DNA of 64,000 nucleotides from Aestuariimicrobium kwangyangense DSM 21549 (GTDB taxonomy: Bacteria; Actinomycetota; Actinomycetes; Propionibacteriales; Propionibacteriaceae). The position numbers and the translations under genes are program-made. The stretch lies in the NCBI RefSeq assembly GCF_000421525.1, contig NZ_ATXE01000001.1, positions 1,397,121-1,461,120 of the forward strand. The letters run 5' to 3'. Positions within the stretch are counted from its first letter, which is position 1. Each line of letters opens with the position of its first letter. The notes under the pieces are model-generated. The model was not told where the DNA came from. It did not search any database and saw nothing but the letters and a program-made list of their open reading frames with translations. This document shows, one piece after another, positions 19,167 to 28,780 of the stretch.

Positions 19167-19718
19167 ATGGCCGACCTGATCGAGGTCACCGTCGGTGCGA
19201 TCGGACGCGCCCACGGCATTCGCGGTGACGTCACCATCGACGTGCGCACCGACGAGCCCGAACGGCGATTCGCCGAAGGATCCACCCTGACGGCCACCGA
19301 CCGGGAGGGCAGGCGACGTCCGTTGACGGTTGAGGACGTCCGCTGGCACTCGGGACGGCTGTTGGTGACCTTCGCCGAGGTGGCCGACCGCAGCGCCGCC
19401 GAGGCCCTGCGGGGCGCCGAGTTGTCCGTCCAAGTGCCCGCCGACGAGGTGCCCACCGACGAGGGGGAGTACTACGACCGCCAACTGGTCGGACTGCTGG
19501 CCCTCACCACCGAGGGCGACGAGATCGGACGAGTGACCCATGTCGTCCACCTGCCCGAACAGGACCTGTTGGCCATCGACGCCGACGGCACCGAACGGCT
19601 CGTTCCCTTCGTGCTCGACCTGGTTCCCACGGTCGACCTCACCGCGGGAACGCTGAGCGTGCGCCCGATCCCCGGCTTGTTGGACGATCAGGCCGAGGTC
19701 GCCGGCGGGCAGTCATGA
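19167..19718 (+). CDS. rimM: Ribosome maturation factor RimM
   Basis: RimM aids 16S 3'-domain maturation through S19; 183 aa. [16 protein letters not shown] is the N-terminal RimM motif, and the PRC-barrel domain begins around [15 protein letters not shown] (about 96). ATG 19167 follows GGAGGAACC. The stop overlaps trmD by 4 bp. Confidence 0.94.
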   Translation: MADLIEVTVGAIGRAHGIRGDVTIDVRTDEPERRFAEGSTLTATDREGRRRPLTVEDVRWHSGRLLVTFAEVADRSAAEALRGAELSVQVPADEVPTDEGEYYDRQLVGLLALTTEGDEIGRVTHVVHLPEQDLLAIDADGTERLVPFVLDLVPTVDLTAGTLSVRPIPGLLDDQAEVAGGQS

Positions 19719-20452
19719 ACCAGAACGCGCCCGTCGGACCCACCGCTGTCCAGCGGATCGACGTGGTCACGATCTTCCCCGACTACCTCGCCCCGCTGCA
19801 GCTGTCGTTGGTGGGCAAGGCGATCGGTTCGGGGCTGCTCGACCTGGGCGTGCACGACCTGCGCCAGTGGACCCACGACCGGCACCACACCACCGACGAC
19901 ACCCCCTACGGAGGGGGAGCCGGCATGGTGATGAAGCCCGAACCGTGGGGCGAGGCCTTCGACGCGCTGATCGACGACGACCAACCCCCGACCGTGATCG
20001 TGCCCACCCCGTCGGGTGACCGGTTCACGCAGGCGATGGCCCAGGAACTGTCCGGCCACCCCCGGCTGCTGTTCTGCTGCGGACGCTACGAGGGCATCGA
20101 CCGCCGTGTCTTCGACCACGCCTCCAGTCGGGCTCAGGTGCGAGAGATCAGCCTGGGTGACTACGTGCTCAACGGTGGCGAGGTCGCGGTGCTGGCGATG
20201 GTCGAGGCCATCGTCCGGCTGATCCCGGGGGTGATCGGCAACCCGGCGAGCCTCGACGAGGAGTCCCACTCCGAGGGCCAGGACGGTCTGCTGGAGTACC
20301 CCGTCTACACCAAGCCTGCGAGCTGGCGCGGTCTGGAGGTGCCCGAGGTGCTGATGAGCGGCCACCACGGACGAATCGCCGCGTGGCGCCGTGAACAGGC
20401 CCTCGAGCTGACCAGGCGGCGTCGTCCCGACCTGCTGGACCCCACTCAATAA
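19715..20452 (+). CDS. trmD: tRNA (guanine(37)-N1)-methyltransferase
   Basis: TrmD makes m1G37 in tRNAs reading CNN codons and prevents +1 frameshifting; 245 aa, SPOUT trefoil-knot fold. DVVTIFPDY starts the fold, [16 protein letters not shown] and [11 protein letters not shown] are conserved, and [16 protein letters not shown] is the SAM-binding knot. rplS, its usual downstream partner, is ~5.5 kb away, beyond sdhCAB. Confidence 0.96.
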   Translation: MNQNAPVGPTAVQRIDVVTIFPDYLAPLQLSLVGKAIGSGLLDLGVHDLRQWTHDRHHTTDDTPYGGGAGMVMKPEPWGEAFDALIDDDQPPTVIVPTPSGDRFTQAMAQELSGHPRLLFCCGRYEGIDRRVFDHASSRAQVREISLGDYVLNGGEVAVLAMVEAIVRLIPGVIGNPASLDEESHSEGQDGLLEYPVYTKPASWRGLEVPEVLMSGHHGRIAAWRREQALELTRRRRPDLLDPTQ

Positions 20453-20461
20453 CGAAACGTT

Positions 20462-20498
20462 CCAGTTGGCATATTTGCCCTAGTCGGAGCGCAACTGG
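20462..20498. promoter_or_regulatory. Inverted repeat upstream of sdhC
   Basis: CCAGTTG (20462-20468) and CAACTGG (20492-20498) form a perfect 7-bp inverted repeat with a 23-bp spacer; a smaller GGCA/TGCC dyad lies inside it. It sits ~60-100 bp before the sdhC -10, a plausible activator or redox-regulator site. No regulator can be named. Confidence 0.3.
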
Positions 20499-20560
20499 CG
20501 AAATGTCACGGTTGGGCCGATTACCCGGGGGCGTCGGTTCACTCCCGGGAGCCATGTGGC

Positions 20561-20566
20561 TAAGGT
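20561..20566 (+). promoter_or_regulatory. -10 hexamer for sdhC
   Basis: TAAGGT (20561-20566) ends 7 nt before GTG 20574. It supports that codon as the sdhC start, over the in-frame GTGs at 20556 and 20565. Confidence 0.45.
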
Positions 20567-20573
20567 GCTGTGC

Positions 20574-21290
20574 GTGGCGACAACACTGACAACTCACCAG
20601 AGAGCAGTCCGGTCCACGGTGGCAATGAAGGCCGTCATGGCCATCACTGGCTTGCTACTGGTCGGCTTCCTGCTCGCACACATGTTCGGCAACTTCAAGA
20701 TGCTCCTGCCGGATGACGGCAAGGAGTTCAACGCGTACTCCCACTGGCTGCGCGACTTCGGCTACCCGGCCATCCCGCACACGGTCTTCCTCTGGATCTT
20801 CCGGATCGTGCTGCTGCTCTCGGTCTTCCTGCACATGTACTCGGCCTTCAAGCTGCGCGTCCGCGCCGCTGCCAACACCGGCGGGTCGCGGTACGTGGTC
20901 AAGCGGAACATGGAGAAGAGCTACGCGGCCCGCACCATGATCTGGGGCGGCATCATCATCGTGCTGTTCGTGATCATGCACATCCTGCAGTACACCGCCC
21001 AGGTGCTGAAGTTCGGCTACGCCTCGGGCGTGAGCACCCTCGAGCCCTATGACCGGGTTCTCGCCGGCTTCTCGCAGTGGTGGGTCGTGCTGATCTACGC
21101 CATCGCGATGGGTGCGGTGTGCATGCACCTGTGGCACGGCGTCTGGAGCGCCCTGGCGACGCTGGGTGTCCAGGTCTCGGCCGCTTCCCGCAAGGTGCTG
21201 AAGGCCGTCGCGTACGTGATCTCCGTGGGCCTGTTCCTGGGCTTCATGATTCCGCCGGTGCTGATCCTGTTCGAGGTGATTGGAAAATGA
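20574..21290 (+). CDS. sdhC: Succinate dehydrogenase cytochrome b subunit
   Basis: Membrane anchor of succinate:quinone oxidoreductase, 238 aa, of the type-B b558 family: one polypeptide with five TM helices binding two haems, hence no sdhD. Likely TM helices: [78 protein letters not shown] and [15 protein letters not shown]. Conserved His in [22 protein letters not shown] and LWHGVWS are the likely haem ligands. GTG 20574 is chosen from the -10 spacing and MATTLT-like N-termini of relatives. ATGA overlap with sdhA. Confidence 0.93.
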   Translation: MATTLTTHQRAVRSTVAMKAVMAITGLLLVGFLLAHMFGNFKMLLPDDGKEFNAYSHWLRDFGYPAIPHTVFLWIFRIVLLLSVFLHMYSAFKLRVRAAANTGGSRYVVKRNMEKSYAARTMIWGGIIIVLFVIMHILQYTAQVLKFGYASGVSTLEPYDRVLAGFSQWWVVLIYAIAMGAVCMHLWHGVWSALATLGVQVSAASRKVLKAVAYVISVGLFLGFMIPPVLILFEVIGK

Positions 21291-23380
21291 GCGAACTTCC
21301 CCAGACCGAGGCCCAGACCCTGGTCGAGGCCGATGCCGAATCGATGACCCCCGAGACGGGATCGCAGTCGTCACCCGACTCCGCTGCCCCGGCGGCCACC
21401 GACTACTGGACGCAGGGCGACGACATCGCCGACACCAAGGCCGACCTGAGCCAGCCCATCGACAAGATGTGGGAGGCGCGCAAGTTCTCGGCCAAGCTGG
21501 TCAACCCCGCCAACCGTCGCAAGTTGACGGTCATCATCGTGGGCACCGGCCTCGCCGGTGGTGCAGCGGCGGCCACCCTGGGTGAGGCGGGCTACAACGT
21601 CCTCAACTTCTGCTACCAGGACAGCCCCCGACGTGCCCACTCGATCGCTGCCCAGGGTGGCATCAATGCGGCCAAGAACTACCGCAACGACGGCGACTCG
21701 GTGCACCGTCTCTTCTACGACACCGTCAAGGGCGGCGACTACCGCTCCCGCGAGACCAATGTGCACCGCCTCGCCGAGGTGAGCGCCAACATCATCGACC
21801 AGTGCGTGGCCCAGGGTGTCCCCTTCGCCCGCGAGTACGGCGGTCTGCTCGACACCCGCTCGTTCGGTGGCGTTCAGGTGCAGCGCACGTTCTACGCCCG
21901 CGGCCAGACCGGTCAGCAGTTGCTGATCGGCGCCTACCAGGCCCTCGAGCGTCAGGTCGCGGCGGGCACCGTCAAGATGCACACCCGCCACGAGATGGTC
22001 GAACTGATCGTGGTCGACGGTCGTGCCCGTGGCATCGTCACCCGTGACATGGTCACCGGCCGCATCGAGGCCCACTACGCCGATGCCGTGGTGCTCGCCA
22101 CCGGTGGCTACGGCAACGTGTTCTTCCTGTCGACCAACGCCATGGGCTGCAACGTGACCGCCTCCTGGCGGGCCCACCGCAAGGGTGCGTACTTCGCGAA
22201 CCCGTGCTACACGCAGATCCACCCCACCTGCATCCCGGTGCACGGCGAGACCCAGTCGAAGCTGACGCTGATGTCTGAGTCGCTGCGCAATGACGGACGC
22301 ATCTGGGTGCCCAAGAAGGCCGAGGACTGCGCCAAGGACCCCCGCGAGATTCCTGAGGAGGATCGCGACTACTACCTGGAGCGCATCTACCCCAGCTTCG
22401 GGAACCTGGTGCCTCGTGACATCGCTTCCCGGCAGGCGAAGTACATGTGTGACGAGGGACGAGGAGTGGGCCCTGCGGTCAAGGAGCGTGACCACGACGG
22501 CAACGAGCGCGAGATGCGTCGCGGTGTCTACCTCGACTTCGCCGAGGCCATCGGACGACTCGGCAAGGACGCCGTCGAGAAGAAGTACGGCAACCTCTTC
22601 GACATGTACGCCCAGATCACCGGTGAGAACCCCTACGAGATGCCGATGCGCATCTACCCGGCGGTTCACTACACCATGGGCGGACTGTGGGTCGACTACG
22701 ACCTGCAGTCGTCGATCACGGGTCTGTACGTGGCCGGGGAGGCCAACTTCTCCGACCACGGGGCGAACCGCCTCGGCGCGTCGGCGCTGATGCAGGGGCT
22801 GGCCGACGGTTACTTCGTCCTGCCCAACACCATCAACGACTACCTGGCGGGCGCACCGTTCGACAAGATCGACGACTCCCACCCGGCCGCCGCTGAGGCC
22901 CTTGCCGCAGCGAAGGGTCGCATCGAGAAGTTGCTGTCGATCAACGGCACCCGCACCGTGGACTCCCTGCACAAGGAACTCGGCACCATCATGTGGGAGT
23001 ACTGCGGCATGGAGCGTTGGGAGGACGGCCTGAAGACGGCGATCGAGAAGATCCGCGCCCTCAAGCAGGAGTTCTGGACCAACGTCAAGGTCACCGGGGT
23101 GAACGAGGACTTCAACCAGACCCTCGAACGTGCCGGTCGTCTCGCCGACTTCCTCGAGCTCGGCGAGCTGATGTGCATCGACGCCCTGCACCGTCGCGAA
23201 TCGTGTGGCGGACACTTCCGTGGCGAGAGCCAGACGGAGGACGGCGAGGCTCTGCGACACGACGACGAGTACCTCTACGTCGGCGCCTGGGAATGGGGCG
23301 GTGAGGCCAGCAAGCCCGTCCTGCACAAGGAACCTCTGGTCTACGAGGCCATCGAGCTCAAGCAACGGAGTTACAAGTGA
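21287..23380 (+). CDS. sdhA: Succinate dehydrogenase flavoprotein subunit
   Basis: FAD subunit that oxidises succinate to fumarate (or the reverse), 697 aa. The FAD Rossmann motif is [14 protein letters not shown] near residue 87, and the covalent-FAD His is in [23 protein letters not shown] and the HTMGG-like [10 protein letters not shown] are substrate/active-site segments, and [14 protein letters not shown] follows. ATG 21287 overlaps the sdhC stop; the frame is open upstream only as a shadow of sdhC. The ~65-residue acidic N-terminal extension before the Rossmann fold is longer than in many homologues. Confidence 0.96.
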   Translation: MSELPQTEAQTLVEADAESMTPETGSQSSPDSAAPAATDYWTQGDDIADTKADLSQPIDKMWEARKFSAKLVNPANRRKLTVIIVGTGLAGGAAAATLGEAGYNVLNFCYQDSPRRAHSIAAQGGINAAKNYRNDGDSVHRLFYDTVKGGDYRSRETNVHRLAEVSANIIDQCVAQGVPFAREYGGLLDTRSFGGVQVQRTFYARGQTGQQLLIGAYQALERQVAAGTVKMHTRHEMVELIVVDGRARGIVTRDMVTGRIEAHYADAVVLATGGYGNVFFLSTNAMGCNVTASWRAHRKGAYFANPCYTQIHPTCIPVHGETQSKLTLMSESLRNDGRIWVPKKAEDCAKDPREIPEEDRDYYLERIYPSFGNLVPRDIASRQAKYMCDEGRGVGPAVKERDHDGNEREMRRGVYLDFAEAIGRLGKDAVEKKYGNLFDMYAQITGENPYEMPMRIYPAVHYTMGGLWVDYDLQSSITGLYVAGEANFSDHGANRLGASALMQGLADGYFVLPNTINDYLAGAPFDKIDDSHPAAAEALAAAKGRIEKLLSINGTRTVDSLHKELGTIMWEYCGMERWEDGLKTAIEKIRALKQEFWTNVKVTGVNEDFNQTLERAGRLADFLELGELMCIDALHRRESCGGHFRGESQTEDGEALRHDDEYLYVGAWEWGGEASKPVLHKEPLVYEAIELKQRSYK

Positions 23381-24132
23381 AGGTCACACTGCGTATCTGG
23401 CGTCAGGCCAAGGCCGACGCACCCGGCGGCATGGTCACCTATCCGCTCGACGGGGTCAGTCAGGACATGTCGTTCCTCGAGATGCTCGACCTGTTGAACG
23501 AGCACCTGACCGAGCGTGGCGAGGAGCCCGTGGCCTTCGACCACGACTGCCGTGAGGGCATCTGCGGGATGTGTGGGGTCGTGATCAACGGCCTCGCCCA
23601 CGGTGGCCAGCACACCACCACCTGCCAGCTGCACATGCGCTCGTTCGCCGACGGGGCCACCATCGACATCGAGCCCTGGAAGGCGGGGGCCTTCCCCGTC
23701 ATCAAGGACCTGGTCGTCGACCGGTCGGCCTTCGACCGGATCATCCAGGCCGGGGGGTTCATCTCCGCCAACACCGGATCGGCGCCGGAGGCCCACTCGG
23801 TGCCGGCTCCGAAGCGGCAGGCGGACCTCGCCTTCGACAACGCCACCTGCATTGGCTGCGGCGCCTGTGTGGCGGCGTGCCCCAACGGCTCGGCGATGTT
23901 GTTCACCTCGGCGAAGATCACCCACCTGGCGATGCTGCCGCAGGGCCAGCCGGAGCGTTACTCGCGCGTCAAGTCGATGGTGGCCCAGCACGACGAAGAG
24001 GGTTTCGGCGGCTGCACCAACATCGGTGAGTGCGCCCAGGTCTGCCCCAAGGGCATCCCCCTGGAGTCGATCAGCCAGTTGAACCGTGACCTGATCGCCT
24101 CGCTCTTCAAGGGCGACGGCAAGCAGGGCTGA
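23377..24132 (+). CDS. sdhB: Succinate dehydrogenase iron-sulfur subunit
   Basis: Electron-transfer subunit, 251 aa, GTG start overlapping sdhA by 4 bp. The [2Fe-2S] ligands are in [11 protein letters not shown] (about 57-68) plus the later TTTCQ; the [4Fe-4S] site is [14 protein letters not shown] (about 157-170); the [3Fe-4S] site is [14 protein letters not shown] (about 212-225). It belongs to the same type-B complex as SdhC and SdhA. The operon ends at a strong terminator. Confidence 0.96.
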   Translation: MKVTLRIWRQAKADAPGGMVTYPLDGVSQDMSFLEMLDLLNEHLTERGEEPVAFDHDCREGICGMCGVVINGLAHGGQHTTTCQLHMRSFADGATIDIEPWKAGAFPVIKDLVVDRSAFDRIIQAGGFISANTGSAPEAHSVPAPKRQADLAFDNATCIGCGACVAACPNGSAMLFTSAKITHLAMLPQGQPERYSRVKSMVAQHDEEGFGGCTNIGECAQVCPKGIPLESISQLNRDLIASLFKGDGKQG

Positions 24133-24153
24133 GCCAGAACCCCAGCGCGTCAC

Positions 24154-24195
24154 GACAGGTCCCCGGCACCGAGGCATCGGTGCCGGGGATCTGTC
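24154..24195. terminator. Bidirectional terminator between sdhB and the convergent gene
   Basis: A perfect 12-bp stem CCCCGGCACCGA (24161-24172) / TCGGTGCCGGGG (24177-24188) with GGCA loop, extending to GACAGGT/ATCTGTC (24154-24195) with one G-T pair, about 19 bp in all. Convergent genes lie on both sides. Confidence 0.8.
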
Positions 24196-24234
24196 GTCCT
24201 GTGTGGTGGAGACCCTCGTGGGTGCTGCTCCGGC

Positions 24235-25188
24235 TCAGGAGTTGAGCCGCTGGACGATGGTGTCGAGATGCTGCGCGGTCTGCACCAGAGGCAGGTCGGG
24301 ATTGTCGGCGTGCATGGCCGGTCCGACCGCGTTGTAGTCCATCCCCACCACGAACTGCCCGATGATCAGCACGCGGTTGCCTGAGACGACCACGAGGATG
24401 CCGTTGAACAGACCGTCCTGACCGTCCTTGCGGAGCATCTGCACCGAGAAGTCGACGCGTGCACCGGCGACCGTGGTGGTCTTCTCGTTCTCCGCAGTGG
24501 CCGCCGCCCCGCCGTAGCCGTGGACGCGACTGGCGCAGGTGGTGTTCCAGGAGCGGATCGTGTCGGCCAGTTGGGTGGCACTGGCGGCGGAGTCCATCTG
24601 CAGCAGGTGTGCGCGGCTGAACGTGCCGCCTTGGGGGAGGGTGAAGATCGCAGACTTGGACGACACGATGCCGGGCTGCTGGGCCAGGCCGTCCTCGCAG
24701 ATCCAGAAGGTCTGCTCCTCCGATGCCGTGGACAGGCCGTCGGTGATGAACGGCTTCGGTACGTCACCGGGCTTCTGCAGGTAGATCTCGGCGTTGGTCG
24801 GCAGGTTGGCCACCGTGATCGGGTCGCTGATCCCGGCCGTGTCCGGGCCGGTCGGGCTGCTCGCGGTGGACGAGGGCGTGCGATCTCCGGTGGGCGTGGG
24901 GGACGTCGAGGGAGATTGGCTGGAGCTGGTGCTGGGTACTGGTGCGCTGGGTGTGCCGGCGATGTCGGGTCCGGATCGGGGCATCCCCCCGGTTCCGAGC
25001 ACGACACCGACCCCGGTGAGAGCAGCCAGGCTCAGGGTCGCCCCCGCGATCGTCACGCGTCGGGTGAGGCGGCGACGATCGCCCAGACGTCGGATCTGGT
25101 CGGGTGCAAGCATGGGAACCCCTCGGGTGTCTCGTGAGAAGGAACTCCAGGCCTGGTCCAGATCGGGCTTCGGGTGGATGTCAGGCAT
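24235..25188 (-). CDS. Membrane-anchored partner of the ECF sigma factor
   Basis: 317 aa. A ~45-residue cytoplasmic N-terminus with Asp/Arg-rich DQIRRLGDRRRLTRR is followed by one TM segment (VTIAGATLSLAALTGVGVVLG, about 48-68), a ~60-residue Ser/Thr/Pro linker and a ~190-residue outer domain. It starts at 25188, overlapping the sigma-factor stop by 8 bp, so the pair is co-translated. Position and topology suggest a regulator or output protein of the sigma factor; no classical zinc anti-sigma motif (HxxxCxxC) is present. I do not recognise the outer domain. Confidence 0.78.
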   Translation of the reverse strand: MPDIHPKPDLDQAWSSFSRDTRGVPMLAPDQIRRLGDRRRLTRRVTIAGATLSLAALTGVGVVLGTGGMPRSGPDIAGTPSAPVPSTSSSQSPSTSPTPTGDRTPSSTASSPTGPDTAGISDPITVANLPTNAEIYLQKPGDVPKPFITDGLSTASEEQTFWICEDGLAQQPGIVSSKSAIFTLPQGGTFSRAHLLQMDSAASATQLADTIRSWNTTCASRVHGYGGAAATAENEKTTTVAGARVDFSVQMLRKDGQDGLFNGILVVVSGNRVLIIGQFVVGMDYNAVGPAMHADNPDLPLVQTAQHLDTIVQRLNS

Positions 25189-25675
25189 GACGGACCTCCA
25201 GATCATCGGAGAGCAGACGGGCCAGGGCGGCTCGTCCGCGTGACAACCGGGCCTTGACGGTCCCGGTTGGTGAGCCGACCTCGTCGGCGATCTCGGCGAC
25301 GCTGAGGTCGCACAGGTGATGCAGCACGATGACTCGTCGCTGATCGGAGGGGAGTTGGTCGAGCGCCCGATCCAGGGCGATGCGGGTGGGATCGGGTGCG
25401 GAGTGGTGCTGCTGGGGCTCGAGGGCCCGGTCGGGTTGACGGAAGGCGCGGCGCGCCTTCCGCCAGCGGGAGACCGCCAGCCGATAGGCAGTGGTGCGTA
25501 CCCACGCCTCGGGACTCTGCGCGGCGTCGAGCTGCTTGCGGTGGTCCCAAGCCCGGATGAACGCCTCCTGCACGCAGTCCTGTGCCTCGGCCAGGTTGCC
25601 GCACATCGCGTAGATGTGGGCGACCACCCGGGAGAAGGAACTCTGGTAGAAGGCGTCGAATGTCTGTTCGTCCAT
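25181..25675 (-). CDS. SigE-family ECF RNA polymerase sigma factor
   Basis: 164-aa extracytoplasmic-function sigma factor. Region 2 runs FDAFYQSSFSRVVAHIYAMCG-x-LAEAQDCVQEAFIRAW (about 6-44), and region 4 LDQLPSDQRRVIVLHHLCDLSVAEIADEVGSPTGTVKARLSRGR (about 105-150) carries the -35 recognition helix. The ATG at 25675 is preferred; a GTG 12 bp upstream lies within the AAGGAGGTG ribosome-binding site. A candidate autoregulatory promoter lies 56-84 bp upstream. Confidence 0.9.
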   Translation of the reverse strand: MDEQTFDAFYQSSFSRVVAHIYAMCGNLAEAQDCVQEAFIRAWDHRKQLDAAQSPEAWVRTTAYRLAVSRWRKARRAFRQPDRALEPQQHHSAPDPTRIALDRALDQLPSDQRRVIVLHHLCDLSVAEIADEVGSPTGTVKARLSRGRAALARLLSDDLEVRHA

Positions 25676-25730
25676 GCCCCTCGCCACCTCCTTCCAGACG
25701 GTTCGATGGTGTTCTGCGGCTCGTCACTGT

Positions 25731-25759
25731 GAGTACGCACCCCGCCGCGATCTGGTTGC
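25731..25759 (-). promoter_or_regulatory. Candidate autoregulated ECF promoter
   Basis: On the minus strand GCAACC (25759-25754) is followed after 16 nt by CGTACTC (25737-25731). An AAC-type -35 with a CGT-type -10 at 16-nt spacing is characteristic of ECF sigma promoters, so autoregulation is inferred. Confidence 0.5.
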
Positions 25760-25954
25760 ACCCGATTGCGGCTGTTCTGGATCCGGGGCGGTCGCCGACC
25801 GGATCGTCGCCCAATTCGCGCCCGGGTGGCCAGCATGGCAGAATGGGCAGCTGTTGCCCGTGCTGCGGCTCCTGCCATGGGGGGATCGTCCGAGGTCAGG
25901 CAACCATCCATCGAACTTTTCACGGGTGACCCATGGCACCGGCGAGGAAACAAC

Positions 25955-26305
25955 ATGAGCCAGCTGATCGATCAGATTGACCAGTCGTCCCTGCGTGACG
26001 ACATCCCCACCTTCCGCCCTGGCGACTCGGTGAAGGTGCACGTGAAGGTCATCGAGGGCACCCGCTCCCGTGTGCAGGTCTTCGCCGGCGTGGTCATCTC
26101 GCGCACCGGTGGCGGCGTTCGCGAGTCGTTCACCGTCCGCAAGGTCTCCTTCGGCACCGGCGTCGAGCGCACCTTCCCGCTGCACTCGCCGATCATCGAG
26201 AAGATCGAGGTCGAGCGCCACGGTGACGTGCGTCGCGCCAAGCTGTACTACCTGCGCGGACTGCGCGGCAAGGCCGCCAAGATCAAGGAGAAGCGCGACG
26301 CCTGA
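25955..26305 (+). CDS. rplS: 50S ribosomal protein L19
   Basis: bL19 at the 30S-50S interface, 116 aa. ATG 25955 is preceded by [36 protein letters not shown] and the C-terminal [18 protein letters not shown] are diagnostic. It is monocistronic, with a CAGAAT -10-like element at 25839-25844, a ~110-nt leader and a terminator, and is separated from trmD by sdhCAB and the sigma pair. Confidence 0.96.
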   Translation: MSQLIDQIDQSSLRDDIPTFRPGDSVKVHVKVIEGTRSRVQVFAGVVISRTGGGVRESFTVRKVSFGTGVERTFPLHSPIIEKIEVERHGDVRRAKLYYLRGLRGKAAKIKEKRDA

Positions 26306-26319
26306 GTCGGCTTCCCGTT

Positions 26320-26354
26320 GAACGTCCCGGTCCCCCTGGGGGGCCGGGACGTTC
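26320..26354 (+). terminator. Terminator after rplS
   Basis: GAACGTCCCGG (26320-26330) pairs perfectly with CCGGGACGTTC (26344-26354); the CCCCC/GGGGG loop bases can extend the stem. Confidence 0.75.
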
Positions 26355-26484
26355 TGCGTCCGGGGTCGGCACGAGTCCCACTGTCGGGGGCGTCGACCGT
26401 CGGCACCGAGGAGGTGTCGGTCGTGGGCCTCTAGGATGGGGAAGCCACGAGGCGCCACCGTGCCTCATCGTCCGAGGAGCCCGC

Positions 26485-27312
26485 GTGACCGACGAGCCGA
26501 CCACCACCCCGGAGTCGGGCGACCACTCGGGTCGGCATCCCTCGGGTTCGGGCCCGGATTCGCGGCAGTCGCGCTCACGCAGCCCCTTGGCGGTTTTGCT
26601 GGGGTGGGCCAAGGAACTCGTCGTGATCGCGGTGATCGCCTTGGTGATCTCGTCGTTGATCCGCGCCTTCCTGGGGCAGGTGTTCGTGATTCCCTCGGGT
26701 TCGATGGAGAACACGCTGCAGGTCAGTGATCGGGTGGTGGTCAGCAAGGTGACCCACTTCAAACGAGGCGACGTGGTGGTGTTCAAGGATCCCGGTGGCT
26801 GGTTGCCGGCGGCTGATCCGTCCACCGGGTGGCGGCGTGGTCTGGAGTTCGTGGGGGTGCTGCCCAACTCCAGTTCGCAGTACCTGATCAAGCGTGTCAT
26901 CGGGGTGGCCGGCGACACCGTGACGTACACCACGGGGGGCAAGCTCACCGTCAATGGCCGTCCCCTCGAGGAGGCCTCGTACCTGTACTCCGACGCCCAG
27001 GGCCAGGTCGCGCCCGCTGAGGTTCCCTTCGAGGTGGTCGTCCCCGCGGGCACCGTCTTCGTGATGGGCGACCACCGCAACGACTCGTTCGACTCGCGCT
27101 GTCACCTGGCCGACATCACCAATGACGGCAGGCCTCGCGGTGCCAGCGCCTTCGTCCCCGTCGGCGACGTGGTCGGGCCGGCGGTTCAGATCGTCGCCCC
27201 GCTCGACCGTTTCCACCAGCTGAAGCGCCCCGCCACCTTCGCATCCGTTCCTGCCGGGGCCGCCCCGCCGGCCCAGGCGAAGATTGTCCCCGAGGGGGTC
27301 GGCTGCCAGTGA
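26485..27312 (+). CDS. lepB: Signal peptidase I
   Basis: Type I signal peptidase, 275 aa, removing signal peptides outside the membrane. A ~35-residue polar N-terminus precedes one TM helix (VVIAVIALVISSLIRAFLG). The catalytic Ser is in IPSGSM (about 69-74) and the Lys in YLIKRVIGVAGDTV (about 134). GDHRNDSFDSR is conserved box E. GTG 26485; a TAGGAT -10 candidate lies at 26432-26437. The stop overlaps the rnhB GTG. Confidence 0.95.
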   Translation: MTDEPTTTPESGDHSGRHPSGSGPDSRQSRSRSPLAVLLGWAKELVVIAVIALVISSLIRAFLGQVFVIPSGSMENTLQVSDRVVVSKVTHFKRGDVVVFKDPGGWLPAADPSTGWRRGLEFVGVLPNSSSQYLIKRVIGVAGDTVTYTTGGKLTVNGRPLEEASYLYSDAQGQVAPAEVPFEVVVPAGTVFVMGDHRNDSFDSRCHLADITNDGRPRGASAFVPVGDVVGPAVQIVAPLDRFHQLKRPATFASVPAGAAPPAQAKIVPEGVGCQ

Positions 27313-27947
27313 TCCGTCCGGGACGAGGCCTGTATGGCTACGAACGGGCCCTCACCCGCGCTGGCTTCTCGCCGATCGCGGGGGCGGACGAGGCCGGGCG
27401 CGGTGCCTGCGCCGGTCCGCTGGTGGCCGCCGCCGTGGTGCTCGCCGACACCCCCGCGCGGCAGATCACGGGGCTGCGGGACTCCAAGTTGCTGACCCCC
27501 AAGGCGCGGGAGCGGTGCTTCGACGAGATCATGGCGAAGGCCGTCGCGGTGAGCTGCGTCAGCATCGAGGCGGACGAGTGCGACCGGCTCGGCATGCACG
27601 TCGCCGACATCCAAGCCCTGCGGAGGGCGGTGTCACGGCTCGAGGTCACCCCCGAGTTCGTGCTCACCGACGGTTTTCCCGTCGATGGCCTGGGGGTGCC
27701 CGGTCTGGCGGTGTGGAAGGGCGACCGGGTGGCGGCCTGCGTGGCGGCTGCCTCGGTGATCGCCAAGGTGACGCGCGACCGGATCATGACCGACATCGCC
27801 GCCCACTATCCGCAGTACCGGTTCGACGTCCACAAGGGCTACTGCACCCCCGAACACCAGGCCGAACTCGACCGATTCGGGCCTGCGGACATCCATCGCC
27901 GCCGGTTCGAACTCGTCAGGCGAGCGGCTACAGTGAAGGCACCATGA
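27309..27947 (+). CDS. rnhB: Ribonuclease HII
   Basis: Cleaves RNA in RNA-DNA hybrids and at single ribonucleotides in DNA; 212 aa. GADEAGRGACAGP carries the first Asp-Glu of the active site near residue 26, DSKLL is conserved, and the C-terminal half has KGDRVAACVAAASVIAKVTRDRIM and the HKGYCTPEH segment. GTG 27309 overlaps lepB by 4 bp. Confidence 0.95.
   Translation: MIRPGRGLYGYERALTRAGFSPIAGADEAGRGACAGPLVAAAVVLADTPARQITGLRDSKLLTPKARERCFDEIMAKAVAVSCVSIEADECDRLGMHVADIQALRRAVSRLEVTPEFVLTDGFPVDGLGVPGLAVWKGDRVAACVAAASVIAKVTRDRIMTDIAAHYPQYRFDVHKGYCTPEHQAELDRFGPADIHRRRFELVRRAATVKAP
27929..27934 (+). promoter_or_regulatory. -10 hexamer before the DUF2469 gene
   Basis: TACAGT (27929-27934), inside the end of rnhB, is 9 nt before ATG 27944. 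A GAAGG motif lies in the gap, so either a leaderless or a very short-leader start is possible. Confidence 0.35.
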
Positions 27948-28255
27948 GCGCCGAAGATCTCGAAGCGTACGAGTCGAAACTCGAACTCGACCTGTATCGC
28001 GAGTACAAGGACGTCGTCGGCATCTTCACCTACGCGGTCGAGACCGAACGACGGTTCTACCTCTGCAATGCCGTGGACCTGAAGGTGCGCACCGAAGGTG
28101 GCGACGTCTACTACGAGGTCTCAATGGCCGACGCGTGGGTCTGGGACATGTACCGCCCAGCCAGGTTCGTGAAGTCGGCGAAGGTGCTGACCTTCAGGGA
28201 CGTGTCGATCGAGGAGATCGTGCACTCCGACCTGCAGGTGCCCGACCAGAAGTGA
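27944..28255 (+). CDS. DUF2469 family protein
   Basis: 103-aa acidic protein of DUF2469, an actinobacterial family of unknown function typically encoded next to rnhB. MSAEDLEAYESKLELDLYREYKDVV is the hallmark N-terminus. Aromatic-rich YYEVSMADAWVWDMYRPARFV follows. It overlaps rnhB by 4 bp. No catalytic motif is visible. Confidence 0.92.
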   Translation: MSAEDLEAYESKLELDLYREYKDVVGIFTYAVETERRFYLCNAVDLKVRTEGGDVYYEVSMADAWVWDMYRPARFVKSAKVLTFRDVSIEEIVHSDLQVPDQK

Positions 28256-28411
28256 CCCCGCGGCCGCGGGCACACGGTCCGCGCCAGGTCGCAGGATCCC
28301 TTGGAGTTGTGGACAACTCGGGTCGAGCGGCTGCTTCGCCGGTGAGCCTGTGGACATCGGCACGTCTGGGCCCGGCGCGCGTATCACTTCCCTATGAGGG
28401 AGGTGGTCACC

Positions 28412-28780
28412 ATGGCGGTGGCACGGATCACGGGTGTGCTGGGTCGCTGGGGCGAGGACCAGGCCGCCCTTCACGTCGCCCACCTCGGGTGGACGATTCT
28501 CGACCGCAACTGGCGGTGCCCGGTCGGTGAACTCGACCTGGTCGGCAGACAACCTGACGGCACCATCGTGTTCATCGAGGTCAAGACCAGGTCGGGGCGA
28601 GGCTACGGGGATCCCCTCGAGGCGGTGACCGTCGCCAAGGTGCGCAAGCTGCACGAACTGGCGCTGTGGTGGCTCCGGGAGCGGAACGTGTCGGCACGCC
28701 GGGTCAGGATCGACGCCATCGGCCTGGTGCGTGACCGCGACGGGGTCGACCTCACTCACGTCCGCGGGATCACCCGATGA
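28412..28780 (+). CDS. YraN/UPF0102 family protein (predicted nuclease fold)
   Basis: 122 aa. The family has a Holliday-junction-resolvase/PD-(D/E)xK-like fold: GELDLVGRQ supplies Glu/Asp and FIEVKTRSG the ExK motif. The function is not established; it is usually encoded beside comM-dprA, as here. ATG 28412 is preferred over 28394 because GGGAGGTG lies ~8 nt upstream of it. The stop overlaps comM. Confidence 0.9.
   Translation: MAVARITGVLGRWGEDQAALHVAHLGWTILDRNWRCPVGELDLVGRQPDGTIVFIEVKTRSGRGYGDPLEAVTVAKVRKLHELALWWLRERNVSARRVRIDAIGLVRDRDGVDLTHVRGITR

Noticed and set aside
21371..23365. 664-aa open frame antisense to sdhA
   Set aside because: Mirror frame of sdhA, no recognisable domain; strong codon bias explains the lack of stops.
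24235..25956. Reading the minus-strand frame as one 573-aa protein
   Set aside because: Its first ~255 codons overlap the sigma factor in another frame and look random; the real start is 25188.
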